In this document: piece after piece, positions 26,361-40,500 of the stretch
Layout of the letters: each line of letters begins with the position of its first letter
How positions within the stretch are numbered: the first letter of the stretch is position 1
DNA from: Mastigias papua
Lineage: Eukaryota; Cnidaria; Scyphozoa; Rhizostomeae; Mastigiidae
Direction: 5' to 3'
Assembly (NCBI GenBank): GCA_964019165.1
Contig: OZ025281.1
Coordinates: 1-64,000 of the forward strand
Length of the DNA stretch: 64,000 nt
The notes under the pieces: model-generated
Seen by the model: only the letters and a program-made list of their open reading frames with translations
Told to the model about the DNA's origin: nothing
Database searches by the model: none
Made by a program: the position numbers and the translations under genes

Positions 26361-27520
26361 AACAGAGCAAACAGATACACAGCACTTGAAAATAAGGTAG
26401 AAATAAATAGCTAAACAAAGAGAGAAACAAAGCATCAAAGAAATGAGTAAATGTGGGTCAACAAGATACACAGCAATTGTAACATTGGTAGACATAAATA
26501 ACTAGATAACAGAAGAACAACAGCATCAAACAAATGAAAAACACGGAGCAACAAGGTGAACAGTCCTTCACAACAAGGTAGACATCCATAGCTAAATAAA
26601 GAAAGAACTACAACATCAAAGAAATAAGTACAAGAAGAGCAAGAGGACAAACAGCACTTGAAAAAGGTAGAAATAAATAGCTGCATAAACAGAGAAACAA
26701 AGCATCAAAGAAATGAGTAAATGTAAAGCAACAAGATAAACAGCAATTTAAACAATGGTAGAAATAAATACCAAAATAACAAAACAAACACAGGATCAAA
26801 CACTTGAACAATAGTGCAGCAACAAGATAAACAGCACTTGAAAAAGGTTAGAATTACATAGCTAAATAACGAGAGACATACCGTATCAAATAAATGAGTA
26901 ACACATAACCAACAAGATAAACAGCACATGATAAAAGGTAGACATACATAGCTAAATAAAGAATGAAATACCACATCAATGAAATGAGTAAACGATGACA
27001 AAACAGATTAACAGCACTTGAACAGAGGGTAGAAATAAGTACCTAACTAAAGAGAGAAATACCACGTCAAAGAGATGAGTAAATGAAGTACAAAACGATA
27101 AACAGCACTTGGCAAAACGGTAGAAATAAATAGCTAAATAACGAATGAAATATAACATCAATGACATGCGTAAAAGAAGAGCAAAAAGATAAACAGCACT
27201 TGACCAAAGAGCAACAATAAATACTTAAATAAAGAGAGAACCACCACGGCAAACAAATGAGTATAAGACGAGCAAAAAGACAAACAGCATTTGACCCAAG
27301 AGTAGACATAACTAGCTAAATAAAGAGAGAAACAACACCTCAAAGAAATGAGTGACAGAAGAGCAAACAGATAAAGAGTGCTTGATACGATTATAGACAA
27401 TTCTACCTAAATAAAGAGAGATATAAAGCAACAAAGAAATGAGTAAAAGAGGAGCAAAACGATAAAAAAGTTCTTGAAACAGAGGTAGACATAAATAGCC
27501 ACATATAAAGAGACATACAG

Positions 27521-28251
27521 CATTAACGACAAGAGTAAACAACAGCAAAAAGATAACCAAACACCTGAAAAATAGGTAGAGATAAATAGCTAAATAAAGA
27601 GAGACATAAAACATCAACGACATGAGTAACTGTGGAGCACCAGGATAAATAGCAATTGACAGAACGGTAGAAAAACATAACTGAATAACGCGAGAAACCC
27701 AGCATAACAGACATGAGTAATAGAGGACCGACAAGATAAACGGCACTTAAAGAACAAGAAGACATAATCAGCTACATAAAGAGAGTCATACAGCATCAAA
27801 GACATGAGTAAGAGAAGACCAACACGATAAACAGCACTTGACAAAAACGGTAGAAATATCTAGCTAAATAAAGAGAGAACACCCACGTCAAAGAGATGAG
27901 TCAAATAAGAGCAAAAAGATAGACAGTACTGGAATAAAGATAGACATAACTAGCTAAATAAAGAGAGACACACCGCATCAAAGAAATGAGTGACCGAAGA
28001 GCAAACAGATACAGACCACTTGACAAAAAAGATAGAAATAACTAGCTAAATAAAGAATGAGATACCACATCAATGACATGCGATAAAGAAGAGCAACAAG
28101 ATAAACAGCACGTGACCAAAGAGTAGAAAAAAATACCTGAATAAAGAGAGAAACACCAGGTCAAAGACATGAGTCAAAGAAGAGCAAACAGATAAAGAGT
28201 ACTTGAAACGAAGGTAGACAAAATAGCTAATTAACGAGAGACATAAAGCAT
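27521..28251 (+). repeat. Higher-order blocks B then A, second copies
   Basis: Block B is at 27521-27817 (offset about 1867 from its partner) and block A at 27896-28251 (offset 2685). The different offsets and reversed block order show that these are parts of a tandem A-B unit whose intervening copies were lost or diverged, not one simple duplication. Confidence 0.85.
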
Positions 28252-28985
28252 AAGGGATAAGAGATAAGCAGCACTTGAAAACAAGATAGACATATATACC
28301 TAGATAACTAGAAACATACAGAATCAAATACATGAGAAAGGATGAGCAAAAAGATAAAAAGCACTTGAAAAAAGGAGAAATAAATAGCTACATAAAGAGA
28401 GACAAACACCAACAACGACATGAGTAAAAGAAGAGCAACAAGATACACACCATTTGACAAAAAGGAAGACATAGATAGCTAAAAAAAGAGAGAAATGCAA
28501 ATTCAAAGAAATGAGTAAAGGTGGAGCAAAAGGAAAAACAGCACTTAACAAAACGGTACAAATAAATAGCTACCAAAAGAGAGAAAAATACACCATAGAT
28601 GTCAGCAACAGTGGAGCACGGAGATAAATAGCACTTGAAAACAAAGTAGAAATAAATAGCTAAATGAAGAGAGAAATACCGCGTCAAAGACATGGGTAAC
28701 AGAGGAGCAACAAGATAAACAGCACTTGATAAAAAGGTAGAAATACATAGCTAAATAAAGAGAGACATACAGAATCATATAAATTTTTAATAGTGGAGCA
28801 ACAAGATACACAGCACTTTACAAAGGTAAGAAATAAATAGCTAAATAACAAGAGGAACACCGCATCAAATAACTGAGAAAAACAAACCCGACAACATAAA
28901 CAGCACTTGACAAACAGGTAGAAATAAATACATAAATAAAGAGATAATTACATCACCTAAGAAATGAGTACAATTGGAGCAACAA

Positions 28986-31900
28986 GATAAACATCACATC
29001 AGAAAAGAGTAAAGATAATTAGCTGAATAAAGACAGAACTACAGCATCAAAGACATGAGTAAAACAAGCTCACAAAGATAAACATCACATGAACAAACGG
29101 TAAAAATAAATAGCTAAGTAAAGAAAGACATACAGCATCAACGGACAGCGTAAGAGAAGAGCAAAAAGATAAACATCACATGAAAAAACGGTAAACATAA
29201 CTAGCTAAATAAAGAAAGAAATACAGCATCAAAGAAATGCCAAAGAAAAAAGAACACGATAAACATCAAATAACAAAACGGTAAAAATAACAAGCTAAAT
29301 AAAGACAGACAAACAGCATCAAAAGACTTCAGTAAAAAGGGGGATAATGATAAATATCACATGAACAAACACCAAAACTAAATAGCTAAATACAGACAGA
29401 AACACAGCATCAAAGAAATGAGTAAAAGAGGAGCAAAAACATAAACATCACATGACAAAACGGTACAAAATAGATAGCTACATACAGACAGAAATACAGC
29501 ATCAAACAAATGAGTAAACCAAGAGCACAAAGATAAATATCACATGAAACAACGGTAAAACTAACTAGCTAGATAAAGACAGACCTACAGCATCCAAGAC
29601 ATGAGTAACAGAAGACCACAACGATAACAACCATGAGACACAATGGAAGATGTAAATAGCTAACTAAAGAGAGCAATACAGCATCACACACATGAGTAAC
29701 AGAAGACCGAAAGATAAACATCACATCAAAACACGGTACAAACACATACCTAAATAAAGAAAGAAATACAGTATCACAGAGATGAGTAAAAGAACAGACA
29801 ACGATAAACACAACAAGACAACACGTTAAAATTAGCTAGCTAAATAAAGACAGGAATACGGCATCAAAGAAATGAGTAAAAGACGAGCATAAAGACAAAC
29901 ATAACATGACAAAAGGGTAAAATAAATAGATAAATAAAGACAGACATACAACATCACAGAAATGAGTAAAAGAACAGCAAACAGATAAATATCACATGAC
30001 AAACCAGTAAAAATAAATAGCTACATAAAGAAAGAAATACTGCATCAAAGACATGAATTAAAGAAGAGTAAAGGTACACATCACATGAGACAACGATAAA
30101 ACTAAATAGCTAAATAAGACAGACGTACAGCATCAACGACATGACTAAAAGCAAAAAATCAACAAGATAAACATCACATGAAAAGAACAGAAGAAATACA
30201 TAGCTATATAACGACAGACATACAGCATCAAAGACATGAGTAGAAGACGAGCAACAAGATAAACATCACATGATAAAACGGCAAAAATACATAGCTACAT
30301 AAACAAAGACATACAGCATCAAAGACATGAGTGAGAGAAGAGCAAAAAGACAATCATCGCATGAAAATACGGTAACAATAAATAGGTAGCTACATAAAGA
30401 CAGACATACAGGATCAAAGACATGATTTAAAGAAGAGCAAAAGACAACCATCACATGAACCAACAGTAACATTAAATAGCTAAATAAAGAAAGAAATACA
30501 GCATCAAAGACATGAGTAAAAGAGGAGCACAAAGATACACATCACAAGACAAAACGGTACAACCAAAGAGCTAACTAACACACGACATACAGCATCAAAA
30601 ACATCAGTACAAGAAGAGCAAACGATACACATCACTTGACAACAGAGTAAAAATAAATAGCTAAATACAGACAGACATACAGCATCAAAGAAATGAGTAA
30701 GAGACGAGAATAAAGATAAAACTCACATGATAAAAGGGTAAAAATAAATAGCTAAATACAGACAGACATACAGCATCAATGAAATGAGTAAAAGAAGAGC
30801 AAAACAATAAACATCCATGAACAACCGGTAAAAATAAATAGCTAAATAACGAAACAAATACAGCATCAAAGAAATTATTTAAAGACGAGACAACGATAAA
30901 CATCACATGACAAAATGGTAAAAATAAATAGCTAAGTAACGAAAGAAATACAGCATTAAAAGGAATGAGCAAACGAAGAGCAAAATAATAAACATCACAA
31001 AGACACCCGGTAAAAATAAATATATAACTAAAGACAGAAATACCGCGTAAAAGACATAAGTAACAGAAGAGCAACAAGATAAATATCCCATGAAAAACAA
31101 ATAGCACATAAGCACATAAATAGCAAATTATAAAAATAAATAGCACAATCAAGACAGACATAAAGCATCAAAGACATGAGTGAAAGAAGAGAAAAAAGAT
31201 AAACATCAGTTGACAACACGGTAAAACTACATAGCAAAATAAAGACAGACATACAGCATCAAAGACATGGGTAAAAGAAGAGCAAACAGATAAACATCAC
31301 AAGACAAAAAGAGTAACAACAAATATCTAATTAAAGACAGAACTACAGCATCACAGAAATGAGTAAGAGGAGAGGATAAAGATAAACATCACAAGAAACA
31401 ACTGTAACACCAGATAGCTAACTAAAGACAGAAATACAGCATCAAAGACATGAGTAAGAGAGGAGCAAGAAGAGAAACATCGCATGACAAAACGGTAAAA
31501 CTATATAGCTACATAAAGACAGAACTACAGCATGAAAGAAATTATTTACAGAAAAGCCAAAAGATAAACATCACATCATACCACGGTAAAAATAAATAGC
31601 TACATAGAGACAGACATACAGCATCAAAAAAAGTAGTAAAAGATGAGAGAAAAGATAACCATCACAAGACAAAACGGTAAAAACAAATAGCTAACTAAAG
31701 ACAGACATACAGCATCAAGGACATGAGTAAAAGAAGAGCGACAGGATAACCATCACATAACACAACAGTAAACATAAATAGTTACATGAGGAAAGAAATA
31801 CAACATCACTGACATGAGTAAAAGAAGATCAAGAACATACACATCACATAACAAAACGGTAAAAATAACCACCTAAATAGAGGCAGACATACAACATCAA

Positions 31901-32280
31901 AGACATGAGTAGAAGACGAGCAAAAGATACACGACACATGAAAAAAGGGTAAAACTAAATAGCTAAATACGGACAGAAATACAGCATTAAAGAAATGAGT
32001 AAAAGAAGAGCAAAGAGAAACATCTCGTGAAAAAATGGTAAAAATAAATAGCTAAATAAAGAAATAAATACAGCATAAAAGACATGAGTAAAAGAAGTGC
32101 AAAAGGATAAATATCACATGACAAAACAGTAAAATTAACTAACTAAATAAAGATAGACATACAGCATCACACAACTGAATAAAGCAAGACCAAAAAGATA
32201 AACATCACATGAAACAACGGCAAAACTAACTAGCTAAATAAAGACAGAAATACAGCATGAAAGACATGAGTAAAAGTAGA
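28986..32280 (+). repeat. Satellite subtype II (core), left part
   Basis: Monomers near 91 bases share GATAAACATCACATGACA, ACGGTAAAAATAAATAG, CTAAATAAAGACAGACA, TACAGCATCAAAGACATG and AGTAAAAGAAGAGCAAC. The switch from AGCACTTG to ATCACAT occurs near 28990. Copies differ at several positions but share the same length and direction throughout. Confidence 0.85.
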
Positions 32281-34050
32281 GCAACAAGATAAACAGCACT
32301 GGAAACAAGGTAGAAATAAGCTAGCTAACAGGAGATATACAGCATTAAGGAAAGGACTAGAGGAAGAGATAAAAGATAGACATCACTTGAAAACACGGTA
32401 GAAATAAATAGCGTAATAAAGACAGAAGTACAGCATCAAATACATGAGTACAAGAAGAATAACATAATAACAAGTAATTTACAACAAGGATGAAATAAAT
32501 TGCTAAATAAAGAGAGACATACAGCATCGAAGACATAAGTAAAAGAAGAGAGAACAGAAAATAAGCACTTAAAAAGAGGCAACCATAAAGAGCTAAATGA
32601 GGAGAGACATACAACATCCATGACATGAGTAAAAGAAGAACAAAAAGATAAACAGCACTGAAAAAAGGGTAGACATAAATAGCTAAATAAAGAATGAAAT
32701 ACCACATCAACGAAATGTGTAAAAGAATAGCAAAACACTAACAAGCATTTCAAAAAGTGGTAGATATAAATTGCCAAATAAAGAGAGAGATACCACATCA
32801 CAGACATGAGCAAGAGAGGAGCAACAAGATAAACACCTCTATGACAAAAGGTAGAAATACATAGCTACATAAACAGAGAAATACAGCATCAAAGACATTA
32901 GTAATAGTGGAGCAATGAGATAAACAGCACTTGAAAAAGGATAGAAGTACATAGCTAAATAAAAATACACACACCGCATCACGTAAATGAGTAAAACAAG
33001 AGTAACAAGATAAACAGCACTTGACCATAGGTAGAAATAAATAGCTAAACAAAGAGAGAAATACAGCTTTAAAGAAATGAGTAACAGTGGAGCAACACAA
33101 TAAACAGCACTTAAAAACAGGGACGACATAAAAAGCTAAATAAAGAGGGAAAAGAAGCATAAAAATCATGAATAATCCAAGAGCAGAAAGATAGAGAGCA
33201 CTGGACAACAAGGTAGACATAAACAGCTAAAATCTGAGAGAAATACAGAATCAAAGAAATGACTAAATGACAAGCAAACAGATAAACAGCACTGGACAAT
33301 AGGTAGACATAGATAGCTAAATAGAGAGAAAGGCGCGTTAAAGAAAGGAGTAAATACCACGTTAAAGAAAGGAGTAAGAGAAGGGCAACCAGATAAACAG
33401 CAACTGAAACAAAGGTAGACATAAACAGCTAAATAAAGGGGGAAATACAGAATCAAAGAAATGAGTAAAAGATGAGCAATTGAAAAAATGGTAGAGATAA
33501 ATAACTAAATAAAGAGAGACACACAGAATCAATAAAAATGAGTAATAGTGGAGCAGCAAGATAACCAGCATTTGACAAAAAGGTAGAAATAAATAGCTAT
33601 ATAAAAAGAGACATACAGCATCAACAACATGAGTAAAAGAGGAGCAACAAGATAAACAGCATTTGACAAAAAGGTAGAAATAAACAGCTAAATAAAGAGA
33701 GACATACCGCATCACAGGCATGAGCAAAAGAGGAGCAACAACATAAACACCTCTATAACAAAGGTAGATATAAATAGCTACTTCAAGAGAGACATAGCGT
33801 ATCCTAAAGGAGTCAGAAGAGCAAAACGATAAACCTAGTAACACGATACAAATAAACAGCTAAATAAAGAGACAAATAGCGGATCAAAGACATGAGCAGC
33901 AGAGGACCAACCAGATAACAACCATTACAAACAAGATAGAAATAAAAATCGCAGACAATGAGTAACAGTGGAGCAATAAGATAAAAAGCACTTGAGATAA
34001 TGTAGACATAAGAAGCTAAATACAGAGCGAACTACTGCAACAAAGACATG
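32281..34050 (+). repeat. Island of satellite subtype I inside the core
   Basis: For about 1.8 kb the monomers return to AGCACTTGA, GGTAGAAATA and AGAGAGA forms, including the rare CTTCAAGAGAGACATAGCG monomer at 33781. Core type resumes near 34050. This suggests that the core was assembled from two blocks or that an older stretch was left between two expansions. Confidence 0.8.
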
Positions 34051-35170
34051 AGTAATACAGAGCACAAAGATAAAAATGACAAGACACATGGGTAAACACA
34101 AATAGCTAACTAAAGAAAGACATACAGCATCAATGAAATGAGTAAAAGACGAGCAAAAGATACACATGACATGACACAACGGTAATAATAACTAACTAAA
34201 TACAGACAGATATACAGCATCAAAGAAATGTGTAAGAGAAGATGATAAAGATAAACATTACATGACAAAACGGTAAAACTAAATAGCTAAATAAAGACAG
34301 ACATACAGCATCACAGAAATGAGTAAGAGACGAGGATAAAGATAAACATCACATGAAAACACGGTAACAATATATAGCTAAATAAATAACGACATGCTGC
34401 ATCAAGGAAATGAATAAAAGAAGAGGAAGAAAATAAACATCACATGAAAAAACAGTAAAAATAAATAGCTAGATAAAGACAGAAATAAAGCATCAAGGAA
34501 AAGAGTAACAGACGATGATACAGATAAACAACACATGAAATAACGGTAAAACTTAATAGCTACATAAAGAAAGAAATAGAGCATCAACGACATGAGTAAG
34601 AGAAGAGGATAAAGATAAACATTACATGACAACACGGTAAAACTAAATAGCTAAATAAAGACAGACATACAGCATCAAAGAAATGAGTAAGAGACGAGGA
34701 TAAAGATAAACATCACATGAAAACACGGTAACAATATATAGCTAAATAAAGAAGACATAGAGCATCAAAGAAATGAGTAACAGAACACCAAACAGATAAA
34801 AAGCATGTGACACAATGGTAGAAGTAAATAGCTAACTAAAGACAGCAATGCAGCATCAAAGGAGTGAGTAACAGACGAGCAAAAGACAACCATCACATGA
34901 GAAAACAGTAAAAGTAAATAGCTACATAAAGAAGACATACAGCAACAAAGACATGAGTGCAACTTGAGCTAAAAGATAACCATCACATGACAAACCGGTA
35001 ACATTAACGACATGATTTAAAGAAGAGTAAAGGTAAACATCACATGACAAAACGGTAAAAATAGCTAGCTAAATAACAACAGAAATACAGCATCAAAGAC
35101 ATGACTTAAAGAAGAGCAAAACAAATAACATCACATGAAAACCAAGTAACAACAAATAGCTACATAACTA

Positions 35171-35284
35171 GCTTAGTACTGATAGCCCGCTCCACGCGGG
35201 CTTCCCTAGCCCCAGTTCAAAAGTTGCATATTAGCCTTGGACAGACTAACGCTGTGCCCCCATGAAAGTTGCTTGGTCTGGTCT
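35171..35284. other. GC-richer non-satellite insertion of about 114 bp with a hairpin
   Basis: A core monomer breaks after CTACATAACTA and resumes at TGAGTAAACGAAGAGCA, so about 36 bases of the monomer are missing. The insert has a perfect 7-bp stem, AGCCCGC-TCCAC-GCGGGCT (35184-35202), followed by TTCCCTAGCCCCAG and later TGTGCCCCCATGAAAG. Its composition differs sharply from the satellite. It could be the end of a SINE or other small element; I do not recognise the family. Confidence 0.7.
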
Positions 35285-38200
35285 GAGTAAACGAAGAGCA
35301 CCAAGATAAACATCACGTAACACCACGGCAAAAATAAATAGCTACATAAAGAAAGACATACACCATCATGGATAAGAGGAAAAGAAGAGCAAATCCATAA
35401 AGATACCATGACAAATCCGTAAAACTACATAGCTAAATAGAGACAGACATACCCCATCAAAGACATGAGTAAAAGAAGAGCATCAAGATAACATTCACAT
35501 GACAAAACGGTAAAAATAAATAGCTAAATAAAATCAGACATACAGCATCAAAGACATGAGTAAAAGAAGAGCAAGCAGATAAACATCACATGACACAACG
35601 GTAACAATAAATATCTAGCTAAAGAAAGAACTACAGCATCACAGACATGAGTAAGAGAAGAGGATCAAGATAAAAATCATAAGATAAAACGGTAAAACCA
35701 AATAGCTAACTAAATACAGACATACAGCATCGTAGACATGAGTAAAAGAAGAGCAAATGATACACATAACATGACAAAATGGTAACAATACATAACTACA
35801 TATAGACAGAAATACAGCATGAAAGAAATGATTTACAGAGGAGACAAACGATAAACATCACATCAAAACACGGTAAAAATAAACAGCTAGATAAAGACAG
35901 AAATACAGCATCAAAGACATGAGTAAAAGAGGAGCAAAAAGACAAACATCACAAGAAACAACGGTAAAACCAAAGAGCTAACTAAAGAAAGACATACCGC
36001 CTCAATGACATGAGTAAACGAAGAGCAAAAAAATACACATCACATGACAAAATGGTAACAATAAATAGCTAAATAGCGACATAAATACAGCATCAAAGAA
36101 CTGCGTAAGAGATGAGGATAAATACAAACATCACATGAAAACACGGTAAAAATAAATACTTACGTAAAGAAAGACAAACAGCCTCAAAGACATGAGTAAA
36201 AGAAGAGCAAACAGAAAACCATCACATGACAAAACAGTAAAATACATAGCTAAATAACGACAGAACTACAGTATCAAAAGAAATTATTTAAAGACGAGAA
36301 AACGATAAACATCACATGACAAAATGGTAAAAATAAATAGCTAAGTATAGACAGATGTACAGCATTAAAAGGAATGAGTAAAAGACGAGCAAACTAATAA
36401 ACATCACAAAGAAACCCGGTAAAAATAAATAACTACCTAAAGACAGAAATACCGCGTAAAAGACATAAGTAAAAGATGAGCAACAAGATAAACATCACTT
36501 GAAAAAACGGTAAAAATAAATAGCAAAATAAAGACCGACATAAAGCATCAAAGACATGGGTAAAAGAGGAGGACACAGATACATATCACAAGACACAACG
36601 GAAATAATAAATAACTAACTGAAGAAAGACATACTGCGTCAAATACATGAGTAAAGGAGGAGCAACAAGATAAACATCACATGATACAACGGTAAAATTA
36701 GATAGCTAAATAATGTAAGAAACACAGCATCAAGGAAATGCGAAAAAACAAGAACAACAAGATACACATCACATAACAACACGGTAATAATACATCGCTA
36801 AATAACAACAGACATACAACATCAAAGAATTGAGCAAGAGAGGGGGATAATGATAAACATCACATGACAAAACAGCAAATATAAATAGCTACATACAGAC
36901 AGAGATATAGCATGAAAGATATGAGTAAAAGAAGAGCAACAAGATAAACATCACATGACAACACGGTAACAATAAATATCTAACTAAAGAAAGACCTACA
37001 ACATCACAGAAATGAGTAAGAGAAGAGGATAAAGATAGACATCACAAGACAAAACGGTAAAACAAAATAGCTAACTAAAGAGATACATACAGCATCAAAG
37101 ACATGAGTAGAAGATAAGCAAAATATACACATCACATGAAAACAGGGTAAAACATAAATAGCTACATAGAGACAGACATACAGCATCAAAGAAATTAGTA
37201 ACAGAGGAGCAAACCGATAACCATCACAAGACAAAACGGTAAAAACAACTAGCTAACTAAATACAGACATACAGCATCAAGGAAATGAGTAAACGAAGAG
37301 CGACAGGATAACCATCACATAACACAACAGTAAACATAAATAGTTACATGAGGAAAGAAATACAACATCACTGACATGAGTAAAAGAAGATCAATACCAT
37401 ACACATCACATGACAAATCGGTAAAAATAAATAGTAACATACAGAAAAGCATACAGCATCAAAGACATGAGTAAGAGAAGAGCAACAAGATAAACATCAC
37501 ATGAAAAAACGGTAAAAATAAATAGCTACATAATGAAACAAATACAGCATCAAGGACATTCGAAAAACAAGAGCAACAAGATAACCATCATATAACAAAA
37601 CGGTAAAAATACATAGCTAAATACAAAGGGACATACAGCATCACAGACTTGAGTAACAGAGGGGATAACGATAAACATATCATCAAAAAACACTAAAGAT
37701 AAATAGATACATAAAGACAGAAATACAGCATGAAAGACATGAGTAACAGAAGAGCAAAACGATAACCATCACAACACAAAACCGTAAGAAATAAATAGCT
37801 AAATACAGATTGACATAGCATCACAGACATGAGTAAGGGAAGAGGATAAAGATACACATTACATTATAAAACGGTAACAATGAATAGGTAAATAAAGAAA
37901 GACATACAACATCAAAGACATGAATAAGAGACGAGCAAACACATATACATCACATGACAAAACGGTAAAAATAAATTGCTAAATAACGAAAGACATACAG
38001 CATGAAAGAACTGAGTAAGAGATGCGGCTAAAGATAAACATCACATGACAACACGGTAAAAATAAATAGTTAAATACAGAGAGACATACAACCACACAGA
38101 CATGAGTAAACGCCGAGCAACAAGATAAATATCACATGACAAAACATTAAAAATAAATGGCTAAATACAGAAAGACATACAGCATAAAAACATGAGTAAA

Positions 38201-39686
38201 AGACGAGCAAACAGATAAACATCACAAGACAAATCGGTGAAAATAAATAACTAACAAAAGAAAGAAATACTGAGTCAAAGACATGAGTAAGAGAGGAGGA
38301 TAAAAATAAACATCATATGAAAAAACATTAAAACTAAATAGCTAAATACAGACAGACAGACAGCATCAAAGACATGAGTAAGAGAAGAGCAAAAACATAA
38401 ACATCACATGACAAAACGGTAAAAATAAATAGCTATATAAAGACAGCAATACAACATCAAAGACATGATTGAAACAAGAGCAAATGACAAACATCACATG
38501 AAAAAACGGTAAAGATAAATAGCTAAACAGAAAGAACATACAGCATCAAAGAAATGAGTAAACGAGGAGTAAGAAGACAACCATTACAAGAAACCACGGT
38601 AAAAACACATAGCTAACTAAAGACAGACATACAGCATTAAAGACATGAGTAAAAGAATCCCATGACAAAACGATAAAAATATGTAACTAAATAAAGAAAG
38701 ACATAGAGCATCCAAGACATGAGTAAAAGAAGAGCAAACAGATAAACATAACATGAAACAACTTAACAATAAATAGAAACAATACAGACAGACATACAGC
38801 GTCAAATACATGAGTAACAGATGAGCAACAAGATAAACATCACATGAAAAAGCATTAAACATAAATAGCTAAATAAAAAAAGGCATACACATCAGATGAA
38901 ACAAGGGTAAAAATAAATAGCTAAATACAGACAGAAATACAGCATTAAAGACATGAGTAAGAGAAGAGGATAAACATACACATTACATGAGAAACCGGCA
39001 AAAATACATACCCAAATAAAGAAAGACATACAGCATCAAAGACATGAGTAACACATAAGCAAAACAACAAACATCACATGACACAACGGTAAAACTACAT
39101 AGCTACATAAAGAAAGATATACAGTATAAACGACATGATTTAAAGAAGAGCAATAGATAAACATCACGTAACATAATGGTACAAATAAATAGCTAAATAA
39201 CGAAAGACATACAGCATCAAAGAAATGACTAAACGATAAGCAAAAAGATACACATCACAAGACAAAACGGTAAATGTAACTAACTAACTAAAGACAGAAA
39301 TACCGCGTCAAAGACATGAGTACAAGACAAGCAACAAGATAAACATCACATGACAAACCATTAAAAATACATAATTAAATAAAGAAAGACATATAGCATC
39401 GACCACATGAGTAAGAGAGGAGCAACAAGATAAACATCACATGATACAACGGTAAACATAACTAGCTAGATAACGAGAGACATACAACATCACAGAAATG
39501 AGTAAAAGACGAGCACTAAGATAAACATCACAAGTAAGAAATAACTAAAGAAAGACATACCGCCTCACAGACATGAGTACAAGAAGAGCAAAAACATACA
39601 CATCACAAGACAAAACGATAAAAATAAATAGCTAAATAACGAAAGAAATACAGTATTAAAAAAAATTATTTAAAGAAGAGCAAACG

Positions 39687-40500
39687 ATAACCATCACATG
39701 ACAAAATGGTAAAAATAAATAGCTACGTAACGACAGACATACAGCATTAAAATGAATGAGTAAAAGACGAGCACAATAATAAACATCACAAGACAACACG
39801 GTAAAAATAAGTAACTAAGTAAAGAAAGATATATCGGATAAAGGACATAAGTAAAAGAAGAGCAACAAGATACATATCACATGACAAAACGGTAAACATA
39901 CATAGCAATATAAAGACAGACATACAGCATCAAAGACATGAGTAAAAGAAGAGCAGACAGATAAACATCACAAGACAAAATGGTAAAAATAAATAGCTAC
40001 GTAACGACAGACATACCGCATTAAAAGGAATGAGTAAAAGACGAGCACAATAATAAACATCACAAGACAACACGGTAAAAATAAGTAACTAAGTAAAGAA
40101 AGATATACCGAATAAACGACATAAGTAAAAGAAGAGCACCAAGATATCACATGAAAAAACGGTAAACATACATAGCAATATAAAGACAGACATACAGCAT
40201 CAAAGACATGAGTAAAAGAAGAGCAGACAGATAAACATCACAAGACAAAATGGTAAAAATAAATAGCTACGTAACGACAGACATACCGCATTAAAAGGAA
40301 TGAGTAAAAGACGAGCACAATAATAAACATCACAAGACAACACGGTAAAAATAAGTAACTAAGTAAAGAAAGATATACCGAATAAACGACATAAGTAAAA
40401 GAAGAGCACCAAGATATCACATGAAAAAACGGTAAAAATACATAGCAATATAAAGACAGACATACAGCATCAAAGACATGAGTAAAAGAAGAGCAGACAG
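39687..40500 (+). repeat. 270-bp higher-order repeat (three monomers), three copies
   Basis: The segments 39961-40230 and 40231-40500 are nearly identical; I noticed a single base difference. A more diverged first copy of about 274 bp is at 39687-39960. Each unit holds three unlike monomers, marked by AATGGTAAAAATAAATAG, AATAATAAACATCACAAGA and ACCAAGATATCACATG. They produce two identical 60-codon minus-strand frames at 39968 and 40238, which are not genes. Confidence 0.9.

Larger units (their letters stand above)
23261..28985 (+). repeat. Satellite subtype I, left block
   Basis: About 60 monomers near 91 bases share GATAAACAGCACTTGA, AAGGTAGAAATAAATAG, CTAAATAAAGAGAGA, ATACAGCATCAAAGA and ATGAGTAAAAGAAGAGCA. 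Subtype I is recognised by AGCACTTGA and AGAGAGA, against ACATCACATGA and AGACAGA in the core. A variant with AAAGAATGAAATACCACATCAA alternates with the main form between 23390 and 28080. Minus-strand frames of up to 144 codons here are satellite read-through. Confidence 0.85.
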
